DNA from: Rossellomorea marisflavi
GTDB taxonomy: Bacteria; Bacillota; Bacilli; Bacillales; Bacillaceae_B
Direction of reading: 5' to 3'
DNA length: 64,000 nucleotides
Assembly (NCBI RefSeq): GCF_009806575.1
Contig: NZ_CP047095.1
Coordinates: forward strand, 3,352,001 to 3,416,000
In this document: positions 1-8,137 of the stretch, piece by piece
Numbering within the stretch: position 1 is the stretch's first letter
Layout: every line of letters begins with the position of its first letter
Made by a program: the position numbers and the translations under genes
The notes under the pieces: model-generated
Databases searched by the model: none
What the model was told of the DNA's origin: nothing
The model's input: the letters and a program-made list of their open reading frames with translations, nothing else

Positions 1-503
1 AGAGGGAAGTTCCACGGGATGATCTGGGCGACGACACCGATCGGCTCGTGGAAGTGGTAGGATACAGTATCTTCATCGATTTCACCGATCGTACCTTCCT
101 GCCCCCTGATACACCCTGCAAAATACCTGAAGTGATCGATGGCAAGGGGAAGATCCGCTGCCAGCGTCTCCCGCACAGGCTTCCCATTATCCCAGGTCTC
201 TGCCACTGCCAGCATTTCCAGGTTTTCTTCCATCCGGTCGGCAATCTTATTCAGGACGGACGCCCTTTCGGCAACAGTCGTTTTTCCCCAGGCGTCCTTT
301 GCAGCATGGGCGGCATCAAGAGCCTTTTCCACATCCTCCTGATTGGATCGTGCAATCCGTGTGAAGACCTTCCCTGTCACCGGCGATACATTATCAAAGT
401 ATTCACCGCTTACAGGCGGTACGAATTCCCCTCCGATAAAGTTTTCATACTGATCCTTGAACGACACCAATGAGCCTTCTGTATTCGGGTTCTGATACAG
501 CAT
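1..503 (-). CDS. NAD-dependent aldehyde dehydrogenase, AldB/AcoD type (C-terminus off the window)
   Basis: The first 167 residues of an aldehyde dehydrogenase can be read; the rest lies beyond the left edge. ATG at 503 follows AAAGGAGG with normal spacing. The segments [62 protein letters not shown] and [16 protein letters not shown] match the N-terminal NAD-binding half of the AldB/AcoD acetaldehyde dehydrogenase group. This group oxidises acetaldehyde and related aldehydes to acids in the cytoplasm. The catalytic Cys and Glu lie in the missing part. A cre-like site just downstream of the predicted -10 suggests CcpA catabolite repression. The exact substrate is inferred from subfamily resemblance only. 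Confidence 0.88.
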   Translation of the reverse strand, partial: MLYQNPNTEGSLVSFKDQYENFIGGEFVPPVSGEYFDNVSPVTGKVFTRIARSNQEDVEKALDAAHAAKDAWGKTTVAERASVLNKIADRMEENLEMLAVAETWDNGKPVRETLAADLPLAIDHFRYFAGCIRGQEGTIGEIDEDTVSYHFHEPIGVVAQIIPWNFP

Positions 504-539
504 TCGACATCCTCCTTTATTTATGTATATTCCTACTAA

Positions 540-554
540 ATAAAGCGCTTACAT
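540..554 (-). promoter_or_regulatory. cre (CcpA) site in the aldehyde dehydrogenase promoter
   Basis: On the minus strand ATGTAAGCGCTTTAT fits the cre consensus WTGNAANCGNWNNCW with one mismatch. Just upstream on the same strand are a -35-like TTGTAG and a -10-like TATACT, 18 bp apart. The cre therefore overlaps the probable transcription start, a typical repression or roadblock position. Functional assignment is by consensus only. Confidence 0.6.
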
Positions 555-638
555 ATCGAGTATACTAGAGATCTTATTCTTCCTACAAGCATATTGACTC
601 ATTATTCTATATTTTCAAATAAATCAAGACAAATAAAA

Positions 639-656
639 AAGCGGCCTTAGCCGCTT
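639..656 (-). terminator. Terminator of yugI
   Basis: AAGCGGC-CTTA-GCCGCTT hairpin followed on the minus strand by a run of T. It lies just after the yugI stop. Confidence 0.85.
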
Positions 657-664
657 CTTTCGTC

Positions 665-1069
665 TTACTTTTTGATTAGATCTTCGCGTTTTGATTGCTC
701 AATCCACTCTTCAAGTTTGTCTTTAAGAGTATTGAAGCCTGCAGGAGTTGTTTCTTCAGCTGCTGCCGGTTTCACACTTCCTTGACGACGTGGTTTCTTT
801 GCTGCTGCAGGTTGTTCTGCAGGAGCTTCTTGAGTTGCGCGGATTGAAAGGCTGATTTTCCCTTTCGCTTCGTCAACAGAAAGAACTTTCACTTGTACTT
901 CATCACCAACAGAAAGGTGCTCATTCACGTCTTTAACGAATCCGTGAGTGATTTCTGAAATGTGGACAAGTCCTTGTGTTTCTTCATCTAAAGCAACAAA
1001 CGCACCGTAAGGCTGGATTCCTGTAACTTTACCAGTTACAACAGATCCTGTTTCGAATTTTGTAGTCAT
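665..1069 (-). CDS. yugI: S1-domain RNA-binding protein, general stress protein 13 (YugI)
   Basis: 134 residues. Residues 4-75 form one S1 RNA-binding domain (GSVVTGKVTGIQPYGAFVAL, GLVHISEI, VGDEVQVKVLSVD, GKISLSIRA). A low-complexity Ala/Lys/Pro linker and a charged C-terminal helix follow. Length and layout match B. subtilis YugI (about 130 aa), a ribosome-associated general stress protein. It probably binds RNA or ribosomes in the cytoplasm; no enzymatic activity is expected. It is a single gene with its own terminator. The assignment rests on sequence resemblance and synteny with the downstream alaR-alaT, yugF and patB genes. Confidence 0.9.
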   Translation of the reverse strand: MTTKFETGSVVTGKVTGIQPYGAFVALDEETQGLVHISEITHGFVKDVNEHLSVGDEVQVKVLSVDEAKGKISLSIRATQEAPAEQPAAAKKPRRQGSVKPAAAEETTPAGFNTLKDKLEEWIEQSKREDLIKK

Positions 1070-1300
1070 GGTAACACTCCTAGTATATATATTATTTTCT
1101 CTTTTACACGCAATTGTAGATTATATCACAGTTCTTTGATTTCCGCAAAGCTAATTTCACCGGTCCATTGCAGATCAGCCTACAATTGCACTCTCCTTAT
1201 GTAGGTTTCCCATACCGAACAACAAATAATACCCATTTTATCAATCTTTATTCTTCGTGCGAATGGAGAGTATGAATTCCCACGGATGAGAGAGCAGAAA

Positions 1301-1332
1301 AAAACCCGGGCCAGTGGCCGCGGGCGGGTTTT
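1301..1332 (-). terminator. Terminator of the small membrane protein gene at 1338-1616
   Basis: On the minus strand AAAACCCG pairs with CGGGTTTT around a GGCC-act-GGCC inner stem, ending in a T run. Confidence 0.7.
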
Positions 1333-1337
1333 GCACA

Positions 1338-1616
1338 TTATGATTTGATGAGCCTTTTCTCACGTTGTTTCCGAAGATAAGGTGTCGCGTACAGATAAAA
1401 TGCAGCCAGATGGGCAAAGGCAAAGTTCGCAACGAGCAAGCTCCACAGCGTCACATGTCCCCAGCCACCGAGTTCAGGAACAACGACGTAATAGATGAAT
1501 GCACCCCATAGGGCGATGACGAACGGGATATGGGCCACTGCCCACTTGCGGTGTTCTATCCAGAGAAAAAGAGGCGTGGCGGTTGCAATAAATAGATAAA
1601 CCATGAATACATCCAT
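1338..1616 (-). CDS. Small multi-pass membrane protein, unknown function
   Basis: 92 residues with about three hydrophobic helices (roughly residues 1-18, 26-48 and 56-78) and a basic tail (LRKQREKRLIKS), so the C-terminus is probably cytoplasmic. The start is ATG at 1616, eight bases after GGAGG. An upstream in-frame ATG at 1631 is embedded in the ribosome binding site and is rejected. I do not recognise a family. The promoter overlaps a perfect cre consensus, so expression is probably carbon-catabolite controlled, as for the neighbouring aldehyde dehydrogenase. It is divergent from the NSS transporter gene. Confidence 0.75.
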   Translation of the reverse strand: MDVFMVYLFIATATPLFLWIEHRKWAVAHIPFVIALWGAFIYYVVVPELGGWGHVTLWSLLVANFAFAHLAAFYLYATPYLRKQREKRLIKS

Positions 1617-1635
1617 TTTGATAACCTCCATTCAT

Positions 1636-1665
1636 ATTATAAGGAAACGCTTTCAATTTTGTCGA
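1636..1665 (-). promoter_or_regulatory. Promoter with embedded cre site for the small membrane protein gene
   Basis: Minus-strand -35 TCGACA and -10 TATAAT are 18 bp apart. The spacer holds TTGAAAGCGTTTCCT (1642-1656), a full match to the cre consensus WTGNAANCGNWNNCW. CcpA binding here would directly block RNA polymerase. Inferred from consensus. Confidence 0.65.
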
Positions 1666-1951
1666 AAAAGAGTCTAATTTGTGAACGTTTTGTTACAATT
1701 AGTATACTACAAACAGATAAAATTTCCACCCCAAAAGCTGATTTTTTTAAAATTTTCAATAATTTAGTGAAAAAGTAATAAGGTGAACCGTTTTCACGCA
1801 TAATAAGTGGAATCACACCCATATTTTATCCACTTTTCTGTCAGTTAAACCCAGATCACTTATAAATTGAAAATTTCAAAATCCAGTGTACATGGGTATG
1901 AAAACATAGTACGATTGAAAAATCTTATTTTTTTGAAAGGAGGAGCTGTAA
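1666..1951. other. AT-rich divergent intergenic region
   Basis: About 290 bases between the cre promoter of the small membrane protein gene and the NSS transporter gene. No ORF with a ribosome binding site and no recognisable riboswitch is seen. It presumably holds the promoter for the transporter. Confidence 0.5.
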
Positions 1952-3283
1952 TTGGCTGCAAAACAACAATGGACTTCTAAACTTGGCTTCATCCTGGCTG
2001 CCGCAGGTTCCGCAATCGGACTGGGCGCCATCTGGAAATTCCCCTATATGGCCGGGGCAAATGGTGGAGGTGTCTTCTTCCTTCTCTTCATCCTCTTCAC
2101 CGTCCTGATCGGGGCACCGATCCTGCTGGCGGAATTCATCATCGGACGCAAAGCTGGTGCAGATGCGATTACTTCCTATAAAAAACTTGCTCCCAATTCA
2201 TACTGGCATCTCATAGGATACTTAGGAACCATCGTTTCCTTCATCATCCTATCTTTTTATAGTGTCGTCGGAGGCTGGATTTTATCCTACCTTTGGAGAA
2301 GTGTAACGGGCTCTTTGAGCGGGAAAACCCAGGAAGGATATTCGGCGCTCTTTGAAAGTGTCATATCGAATCCATGGGAGGTGCTGATTGCACAGGGCGT
2401 CTTCATGATCATGACCATTATGGTCGTACAGGGAGGCGTACAGAAAGGGATCGAACGGGCGAGCCGGTATATGATGCCATCATTATTCATTTTATTCTTC
2501 GTTCTCGTCATCCGGGCCCTGACGCTGGACGGTGCCATGGAAGGAGTTCGCTTCCTTCTTCTTCCTGACTGGAGCCAGCTTACTGGAAAGACGGTCCTCC
2601 TTGCCATGGGACAGGCCTTTTTCGCTCTCACAGTCGGACTATCGGTCATGGTCACCTACGCTTCCTACCTGCCGAAGAATGACAGCATGCCCAAATCGGC
2701 CCTCAGCGTATCGGGATTGAATATCCTGATTTCACTGCTTGCGGGCCTTGTGATCTTCCCGGCTGTTTATGCCCTCGGGTTCCAACCCGACCAGGGTCCA
2801 GGGATCGCCTTCGTCGTACTTCCAGCCGTTTTCAATGAAATGGCCTTCGGCGGACTGTTCTTCACGATCTTCCTGGTCCTGCTCCTGTTCGCGACATTGA
2901 CCTCCGCATTCTCCATCCTGGAGATCGGTGTGGCTGGCTTATCAAAAGGAGCATCCACAAAACGGGTGAAATTTTCGTGGATGGTGGGGATCCTCGCTTT
3001 TGTAGCAGGGATTCCGAGCGCCCTTTCCTTCGGGGTATTGGGTGATATCAAAATTGCAGGTCTGAACTTCTTCGACTTCGCAGACAACATCACCTCGAAC
3101 TTCGGTCTTCCGATCGGAGCACTCCTGATCAGTATCTTCATCGGCTATCGACTGAAGAAGGAAGATGTGTGGGACGAAGTAAGGTTGGGTTCAGGTATTT
3201 CACGGGGCGTGTTCAACGCCTGGATGCTCCTGATCCGCATTCTCGTCCCCATTGCGATCATATTGATCCTCATTACCAATTGA
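1952..3283 (+). CDS. Sodium:neurotransmitter symporter family (NSS/SNF) transporter
   Basis: 443 residues. Start is TTG at 1952 behind AAAGGAGGAG. The N-terminal signature LGFILAAAGSAIGLGAIWKFPYMAG includes the unwound TM1 Na+/substrate site typical of NSS proteins. About eleven or twelve hydrophobic helices follow, consistent with a LeuT-fold bacterial amino-acid:Na+ symporter similar to YocR/YhdH of B. subtilis. It probably imports an amino acid at the plasma membrane; the substrate cannot be read from sequence. It is monocistronic with a terminator right after the stop, followed by the 25-bp repeat array. Confidence 0.9.
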   Translation: MAAKQQWTSKLGFILAAAGSAIGLGAIWKFPYMAGANGGGVFFLLFILFTVLIGAPILLAEFIIGRKAGADAITSYKKLAPNSYWHLIGYLGTIVSFIILSFYSVVGGWILSYLWRSVTGSLSGKTQEGYSALFESVISNPWEVLIAQGVFMIMTIMVVQGGVQKGIERASRYMMPSLFILFFVLVIRALTLDGAMEGVRFLLLPDWSQLTGKTVLLAMGQAFFALTVGLSVMVTYASYLPKNDSMPKSALSVSGLNILISLLAGLVIFPAVYALGFQPDQGPGIAFVVLPAVFNEMAFGGLFFTIFLVLLLFATLTSAFSILEIGVAGLSKGASTKRVKFSWMVGILAFVAGIPSALSFGVLGDIKIAGLNFFDFADNITSNFGLPIGALLISIFIGYRLKKEDVWDEVRLGSGISRGVFNAWMLLIRILVPIAIILILITN

Positions 3284-3288
3284 TTTTC

Positions 3289-3333
3289 CAACCCCTTGGG
3301 ACTGCTTTTAATGCGGTTTCCCGGGGTTTTTTT
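3289..3333 (+). terminator. Terminator of the NSS transporter gene
   Basis: AACCCCTTGGGA pairs with TCCCGGGGTT (small bulge) across a loop, followed by TTTTTTT. Confidence 0.75.
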
Positions 3334-3362
3334 ATGCATTGGGTCATGGGGGTAGATTATAG

Positions 3363-3655
3363 GATTGTACCTGGTACCATTTCGAGGTTCGGTGCCTGGT
3401 ACAATTTCGCCGTTTGGTGCCAGGTACAATTTCGCCGTCCGGTGCCAGGTACAATTTTGCCGTTCGGTGCCAGGCACAATTTCGCCGTTTGGTGCCTGGC
3501 ACAATTCCGACATTCGGTGCCTGGCACAATTCCTACATTCGGTGCCTGGCACAAATTCGCCGTTCGGTGCCTGGCACAATTCCGACGTTCGGTGCCTGGC
3601 ACAAATTCGCCATTCGGTGCCTGGCACAATTCCTACATTCGGTGCCTGGCACACT
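3363..3655. repeat. Array of twelve 25-bp palindrome-centred tandem repeats
   Basis: Eleven units begin at 3388, 3413, 3438 and so on, exactly every 25 bp to 3638, with one degenerate unit before them. Each is built on a palindrome GTGCC(A/T)GGCAC followed by AATT-type spacer bases. The first units carry GTACC/GGTAC, the middle ones GTGCC/GGTAC and the last ones GTGCC/GGCAC, so the variants grade along the array. The 25-bp period keeps several frames open on both strands and creates long but spurious ORFs. It lies between the transporter terminator and the XRE gene. I recall similar GTGCCWGGCAC palindromes scattered in other Bacillaceae, but the function is unknown. Confidence 0.95.
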
Positions 3656-3788
3656 CCCTCTGAAGTTCCTCCGCATTCATCAGATTCCGTAACAGATTGT
3701 TCAAGCATGGACGTGCGCGTTTTTTCCATATGATGGTATACTGAATATATAGGATATCAACCGCTTTCATATAAAGGAGGAGGACGCC

Positions 3789-4001
3789 ATGTCCCATTTC
3801 GGTAAGAATATCAAGAGGATCCGCGAAGAACGCCAAATGACTCTGCAGGAACTTGCGGTGAAGGCAAGGATCGGGACGAATTCACTGATGAAATACGAAG
3901 AGGGGGAAAAGATCCCCGACACTCCCACTGTCCTGAAATTTTCAACGGTCCTGGATGTCCCTGCTTCTACACTCCTGGAAGACAGGACCCCTGCTTCCTG
4001 A
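3789..4001 (+). CDS. Small XRE-family helix-turn-helix regulator
   Basis: 70 residues that are almost entirely one Cro/C1-type HTH domain (GKNIKRIREERQMTLQELAVKA, NSLMKYEEGEKIPDTPTVLKF). ATG at 3789 follows AAAGGAGGAGG at good spacing. There is no effector or dimerisation domain beyond the HTH, so it is probably a compact DNA-binding repressor. It directly follows the 25-bp palindrome array, which raises the possibility that the array contains its operators; this is inference from position. It has its own terminator downstream. Confidence 0.85.
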   Translation: MSHFGKNIKRIREERQMTLQELAVKARIGTNSLMKYEEGEKIPDTPTVLKFSTVLDVPASTLLEDRTPAS

Positions 4002-4094
4002 AACATTTTTCCACGCAAGGTATAGATCCGTGAAAACCTGGTCATACTGAAAATAAGCTTTCTAAGTATTCCCCCTTTTGTTTTCATTTTGATG

Positions 4095-4121
4095 GACGCC
4101 TTTGAGGCGTCCCTTTTTTTT
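4095..4121 (+). terminator. Terminator of the small XRE gene
   Basis: GACGCC-TTTGA-GGCGTC hairpin with an eight-T run. Confidence 0.85.
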
Positions 4122-4128
4122 GCATGCA

Positions 4129-4158
4129 AAAGGCCGTACCCTACACGGTACGGCCTTT
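4129..4158 (-). terminator. Terminator of alaT
   Basis: Perfect 12-bp stem AAAGGCCGTACC / GGTACGGCCTTT with a six-base loop, directly after the alaT stop. Confidence 0.8.
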
Positions 4159-4160
4159 CT

Positions 4161-5333
4161 TTAGTTTGAATGGTTTTCAACGAATCGTTTCAGGCGCTTC
4201 ACGGCCTCCTGGAGCTGTTCCATGCTCGAGGCATAGGAGCACCGGATAAACCCTTCCCCGCCTTTCCCGAATACATTTCCGGGCACGACGGCGACTTTCT
4301 CTTCAAGGAGCAGTTTCTCGGCAAACTCCTCAGAGGATAGTCCCGTCTTCCGGATGGAAGGAAAAGCATAGAACGCACCGCCGGGGGTATGGCATTCCAG
4401 GCCGATCTCATTCAGGGAGTCGACGAAATAATGCCTCCTGTGGCGATAGCTCCTTTTCATCTCCGTCACATCCTCCATCCCTTTATCCAGCGCCTCGATG
4501 GCTGCGAACTGCGCAGGCGTGGAGGCGCACATCATCGCATATTGATGGATCTTCAGGAGTGCCTGCGCAATCTCAACAGGAGCACAGATGTATCCAAGGC
4601 GCCAGCCGGTCATGGCGAATCCTTTGGAGAATCCGTTGATGACGATGGTTCGATCCCTCATCCCTTCAAGGGATGCGATGGACACATGATCGGCATCGTA
4701 GGCAAGCTCGGAATAGATCTCATCGGACAAGACGGCAAGATCATGGCGCTTGATCACCTCAGCGAGCTCGATGAGATCATCCTTCTCCAACACGCTTCCC
4801 GTTGGATTATTGGGGGAGCACAACAGGACCGCCTTCGTCTTATCGGTGATCGCCGCTTCAAGCTCTTCAGCAGTCAGGTTGAATCCGTTTTCCGGTTTCG
4901 TCTTGACTGTCACGGCTACACCACCGGCGAGTTCCACCAGGGGAACATAGGAAACAAACCCCGGTTCGACGATGATGACCTCATCCCCTTGATCGACAAG
5001 GGCGCGCAGGCTGATGTCAAGGGCCTGACTTGCCCCGACCGTGACGATGATCTCATGCGCGGGGTCATAGGTAAGTTGGTAACGGGAATTCATGTAGTCC
5101 GCAATCCTTTTCCGGAGATCGAACAGCCCCGCATTCGCCGTATAGGAAGTATAGCCCTGTTCAAGGGACAGGATGGCCGCTTCCCTTACGGTCCAGGAAG
5201 TAACGAAATCAGGCTCACCGACACCGAGGGAGATGACGCCTTCCATCCCTGCGGCCAGATCGAAGAACTTTCGGATCCCGGACGGTTTCAGTTTCTCAAC
5301 AGACTTGGATACATAGCTCGTTTTTGTCGTCAT
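4161..5333 (-). CDS. alaT: PLP-dependent aminotransferase, AlaT (YugH) type
   Basis: 390 residues, class I/II fold-type-I aminotransferase. Visible signatures are SLGVGEPDF, YTSYTANAGLFDLR, VTVGASQALD, CSPNNPTGSVL, LSDEIYSELAYD and the PLP-lysine segment GFSKGFAMTGWRLGY; the substrate Arg is in GFIRCSYA. Closest in memory to B. subtilis YugH, now called AlaT, an alanine transaminase (pyruvate plus glutamate to alanine plus 2-oxoglutarate). It overlaps the upstream alaR by four bases (ATGA), so the two are co-transcribed and translationally coupled. The adjacent Lrp-type regulator supports a role in alanine metabolism. Substrate specificity is inferred from orthology. Confidence 0.85.
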   Translation of the reverse strand: MTTKTSYVSKSVEKLKPSGIRKFFDLAAGMEGVISLGVGEPDFVTSWTVREAAILSLEQGYTSYTANAGLFDLRKRIADYMNSRYQLTYDPAHEIIVTVGASQALDISLRALVDQGDEVIIVEPGFVSYVPLVELAGGVAVTVKTKPENGFNLTAEELEAAITDKTKAVLLCSPNNPTGSVLEKDDLIELAEVIKRHDLAVLSDEIYSELAYDADHVSIASLEGMRDRTIVINGFSKGFAMTGWRLGYICAPVEIAQALLKIHQYAMMCASTPAQFAAIEALDKGMEDVTEMKRSYRHRRHYFVDSLNEIGLECHTPGGAFYAFPSIRKTGLSSEEFAEKLLLEEKVAVVPGNVFGKGGEGFIRCSYASSMEQLQEAVKRLKRFVENHSN

Positions 5334-5830
5334 GGGGATACCACGATCCGTTTATCTTCTTCATAATCCCCGAAGATGGTGCCGTCATGCTTGTATTTTT
5401 TCAATTGAAAGTGGGTCGTGGTCGAAAGCACGGAATCAATCGTGGACAATTTATCCGATACGAAGTTTGCCACCTCATTCATCGTGCGCCCCTCCACCGT
5501 CACCGATAGATCGTATGCTCCAGACATGAGATAGACGCTTTTGACTTCTTTATACCGATAGATGCGCTGGGCGACTTCGTCAAAGCCTACACCCCTTTTT
5601 GGCGCCACTTTTACGTCGATCATGGCCGTCACACCTTCATGTCCTTCTACTTTGGACCAGTCGACCACTGAATTGTAGCGGACGAGGATATGGTCTTTTT
5701 CCATCCTTGTGACCGTCTCTTCCACTTCTTCCTTTGTCACCTGAAGCATCTTGCTTAAATCCTCATACGTCAGCCTTGAATCCTTTTGAAGGACCCGTAA
5801 CAGATCCAGTTCCCAATCTCTAAGCTGCAT
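5330..5830 (-). CDS. alaR: Lrp/AsnC-family regulator AlaR (YugG)
   Basis: 166 residues. The N-terminal winged HTH (about 1-60: LRDWELDLLRVLQKDSRLTYEDLSKMLQVT) is followed by an RAM/ACT-like ligand domain (about 70-150: GVTAMIDVKVAPKRGVGFDEVAQRI, YLMSGAYDLSVTVEGRT). This is standard for feast/famine regulators that sense amino acids. It is the first gene of a two-gene operon and overlaps alaT by four bases. Its orthologue in B. subtilis activates alaT. It is divergent from yugF, so the short shared upstream region is a likely binding region; no clear operator was picked out. Confidence 0.85.
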   Translation of the reverse strand: MQLRDWELDLLRVLQKDSRLTYEDLSKMLQVTKEEVEETVTRMEKDHILVRYNSVVDWSKVEGHEGVTAMIDVKVAPKRGVGFDEVAQRIYRYKEVKSVYLMSGAYDLSVTVEGRTMNEVANFVSDKLSTIDSVLSTTTHFQLKKYKHDGTIFGDYEEDKRIVVSP

Positions 5831-5961
5831 GACTTTTCCTCCTCATCACCTGTAAATGGTTTCATTATATCAGAAGCTCAAGCACATTTCTCCTAAAAGT
5901 CTGAGTGTTAAAACGAAAGGAGCGGGTAAAATAATTGGAACAACGTAAAGGAGTGGCGATC

Positions 5962-6840
5962 ATGAGCGACCGTGCACAATTTGCCCGATTGAACGGGGCC
6001 GAGATCTATTATGAATACGATAAACATCCGCATTCTTCCGAAACCTTCGTCCTTATTCATGGATTTCTTTCATCGACCTTCAGCTTCAGGCAGCTTCATC
6101 CGCTCTTGAAGGCATCCTATAATGTTCTCTCCATCGACCTTCCTCCCTTCGGCAAAAGCAGTAAGACAAAGGGATTCATTTATTCATACGACAACCTGGC
6201 CAAAACCGTCATCGATCTCCTCGGGCAGTTGGGGATACAACAGGTGTACCTCACCGGTCATTCCATGGGTGGGCAGATCGCCTTGAATATCATGAAAAAG
6301 GCCCCTTCCCTCGTTAAAAAAGGGATCCTGCTCTGCAGTTCAGGTTATTTGAAACGGTTCACATGGCCCGTGCTTACCCTGAGCCGTACTCCTTACTTTC
6401 ATTTGTACATCAAAAAATGGCTCGCAAAGACAGGAGTCCGGAAAAATCTCGAAAATGTCGTATATGATCACGCCATGATTGATGAGGAAATGATGGATGG
6501 GTATATGAAGCCCTTTCTACAGGATGATATCTTCAAAGCCCTCACGAAGATGATCCGCGACCGCGAAGGGGACCTGTCCAGAGAAGATCTCTCCGCTATC
6601 CGGACTCCCTGCCTGCTCATATGGGGGGAGCATGACAGGGTGGTGCCTGTGGCGACAGGGAGGCGATTAAATGAAGATCTTCCCCTTTCCTCCCTGATTG
6701 TGCTGAAAGACACAGGGCATCTCGTTCCAGAGGAAAAGCCCGATGTGGTCATGACCCATATCCGGTCCTTCGTGGAAGAGGGTCTTCCGGAAGCAAATAC
6801 TTCGGAGTTCGAATTCGGCCTCTCCCCCTCCCATATATAA
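5962..6840 (+). CDS. yugF: Alpha/beta-hydrolase (YugF family)
   Basis: 292 residues from ATG 5962, which has AAAGGAG eight to nine bases upstream; an in-frame TTG at 5935 with its own weaker site would add nine residues. Alpha/beta-hydrolase fold: oxyanion segment LIHGFLSS, nucleophile elbow GHSMGG, acid in LLIWGEHDRVVP and catalytic His in KDTGHLVPEE. A helical lid lies between residues about 130 and 200. No signal peptide, so it is cytoplasmic. The true substrate is unknown; the family includes esterases and C-C hydrolases. Position matches yugF in B. subtilis, beside alaR and patB. Confidence 0.82.
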   Translation: MSDRAQFARLNGAEIYYEYDKHPHSSETFVLIHGFLSSTFSFRQLHPLLKASYNVLSIDLPPFGKSSKTKGFIYSYDNLAKTVIDLLGQLGIQQVYLTGHSMGGQIALNIMKKAPSLVKKGILLCSSGYLKRFTWPVLTLSRTPYFHLYIKKWLAKTGVRKNLENVVYDHAMIDEEMMDGYMKPFLQDDIFKALTKMIRDREGDLSREDLSAIRTPCLLIWGEHDRVVPVATGRRLNEDLPLSSLIVLKDTGHLVPEEKPDVVMTHIRSFVEEGLPEANTSEFEFGLSPSHI

Positions 6841-6934
6841 AGGTGGGGGGACTGCTGAATCATATTATTTTCATCTTTTCCACTGAGCTTTTATGATGGA
6901 AGAGTAAAGCGACATTTCGTAAGGGGGAGTTCAC

Positions 6935-8098
6935 TTGAGTTCATTTGAAAACGTCATTGATCGCAGAGGTTCCTCATCGGTCAAATGGGACAGGACGAAA
7001 GAAGTCTTCGGATACGGGGATGTGCTGCCCATGTGGGTGGCCGACATGGACTTCGCGCCTCCTGAACCTGTAATTGAAGCCTTGAAGAAAAGGATGGAAC
7101 ACCCGATTTTCGGCTATACATACGCAGGAGCATCCACTGCCGGATCCATCAAGGATTGGATGGCCAAGAGGCATGGGTGGGAGATCCAATCATCATGGGT
7201 GCAGTACAGCCCCGGGGTGGTTCCCGCCCTGGCCACGATCATCCAGGCCCTTACAGAACCTGGTGACAAAGTACTCATCCAATCACCTGTTTATCCGCCA
7301 TTCTTCAACCTGGTGAAGGAAAATGGACGGGTGGTGGAAAACGCCCAGCTCGTGTATCGCAACGGGGAGTACTCCATCGATTTCACCGCTTTCGAAAAAG
7401 CCCTTCAAAATGGGGTGAAGTTGTTCCTGTTATGCAATCCGCATAATCCCGGGGGACGGGTCTGGAATAAGGAAGAGCTGACCCGGATCGCTTCACTCTG
7501 CAAGCAATACGGCGTTATCATCGCTTCGGATGAAATCCACTCCGACCTGATCTATCGCCCACACCGCCATATCCCGATTGCGTCCCTTCAAGAAGGCGAT
7601 CCGGATGCGATCATTACGTGCATCGCCCCGAGCAAGACGTTCAATCTGGCCGGTCTGCAGGCTTCAGCCATGATCACCAAAAATGAAGAGCTTCGGAATA
7701 AGATTGCTGGCATTCATGCCAAACAGGGATTCTTTACGTTGAATGCCCTCGGAATCAGTGCCATGGAAGCCGCTTACCGTCACGGAGAGGAATGGCTGGA
7801 AGACGTCTTAGCTTATCTAGAGGAAAACATTTCTACAACAAGAACCTATCTGAAGGAACACCTTCCGTCCTTGCATCTTGTCGAACCTGAAGGAACCTAT
7901 CTGCTCTGGATCGATTGCCGGGAAACGGGACTCTCGGACGAAGACCTGAAGGACCGTCTACTGAGAAAGGGGAAGCTTGCCTTAGAAGAGGGAACGAAAT
8001 ACGGGCAAGGAGGAGAAGGGTTCGTGCGGATGAATATCGCATGCCCGAAAGAAACGCTCCTTGAGGGACTCGACCGCCTGAGAACGGCCCTCACATGA
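6935..8098 (+). CDS. patB: Cystathionine beta-lyase PatB (MalY/PatB family)
   Basis: 387 residues, TTG start behind AAGGGGGAG. Fold-type-I PLP enzyme of the MalY/PatB group: SSVKWD, LPMWVADMDF, HPIFGYTYA, YSPGVVPAL, LCNPHNPGGRVW, SDEIHSDL, and the PLP lysine in APSKTFNLAGLQ. It cleaves cystathionine (and cysteine S-conjugates) to homocysteine, pyruvate and ammonia in methionine biosynthesis. MalY-like proteins can moonlight as regulators, but nothing here demands that. The next gene is convergent and shares a bidirectional terminator. Confidence 0.9.
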   Translation: MSSFENVIDRRGSSSVKWDRTKEVFGYGDVLPMWVADMDFAPPEPVIEALKKRMEHPIFGYTYAGASTAGSIKDWMAKRHGWEIQSSWVQYSPGVVPALATIIQALTEPGDKVLIQSPVYPPFFNLVKENGRVVENAQLVYRNGEYSIDFTAFEKALQNGVKLFLLCNPHNPGGRVWNKEELTRIASLCKQYGVIIASDEIHSDLIYRPHRHIPIASLQEGDPDAIITCIAPSKTFNLAGLQASAMITKNEELRNKIAGIHAKQGFFTLNALGISAMEAAYRHGEEWLEDVLAYLEENISTTRTYLKEHLPSLHLVEPEGTYLLWIDCRETGLSDEDLKDRLLRKGKLALEEGTKYGQGGEGFVRMNIACPKETLLEGLDRLRTALT

Positions 8099-8105
8099 TC
8101 AAATA

Positions 8106-8137
8106 AAAAAGACTGCCATGAATGGCAGTCTTTTTTT
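8106..8137. terminator. Bidirectional terminator between patB and the SOD-like gene
   Basis: GACTGCCAT-GA-ATGGCAGTC with an A run before and a T run after, so it works on both strands. The stop codon of the minus-strand gene overlaps the T run. Confidence 0.9.

Noticed and set aside
3363-3655. CRISPR array
   Set aside because: Units are contiguous with only 10 or so spacer bases that are themselves repeated; there are no unique spacers and no cas genes.
3145-3733. Long ORFs on both strands across the 25-bp repeats (up to 194 aa)
   Set aside because: A 25-bp period with no stop in the unit keeps all frames open. The ORFs have no credible ribosome binding site and simply translate the repeat.
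4389-5366. 325-aa plus-strand ORF opposite alaT
   Set aside because: Antisense shadow of a well-supported aminotransferase gene; no ribosome binding site or recognisable protein family.
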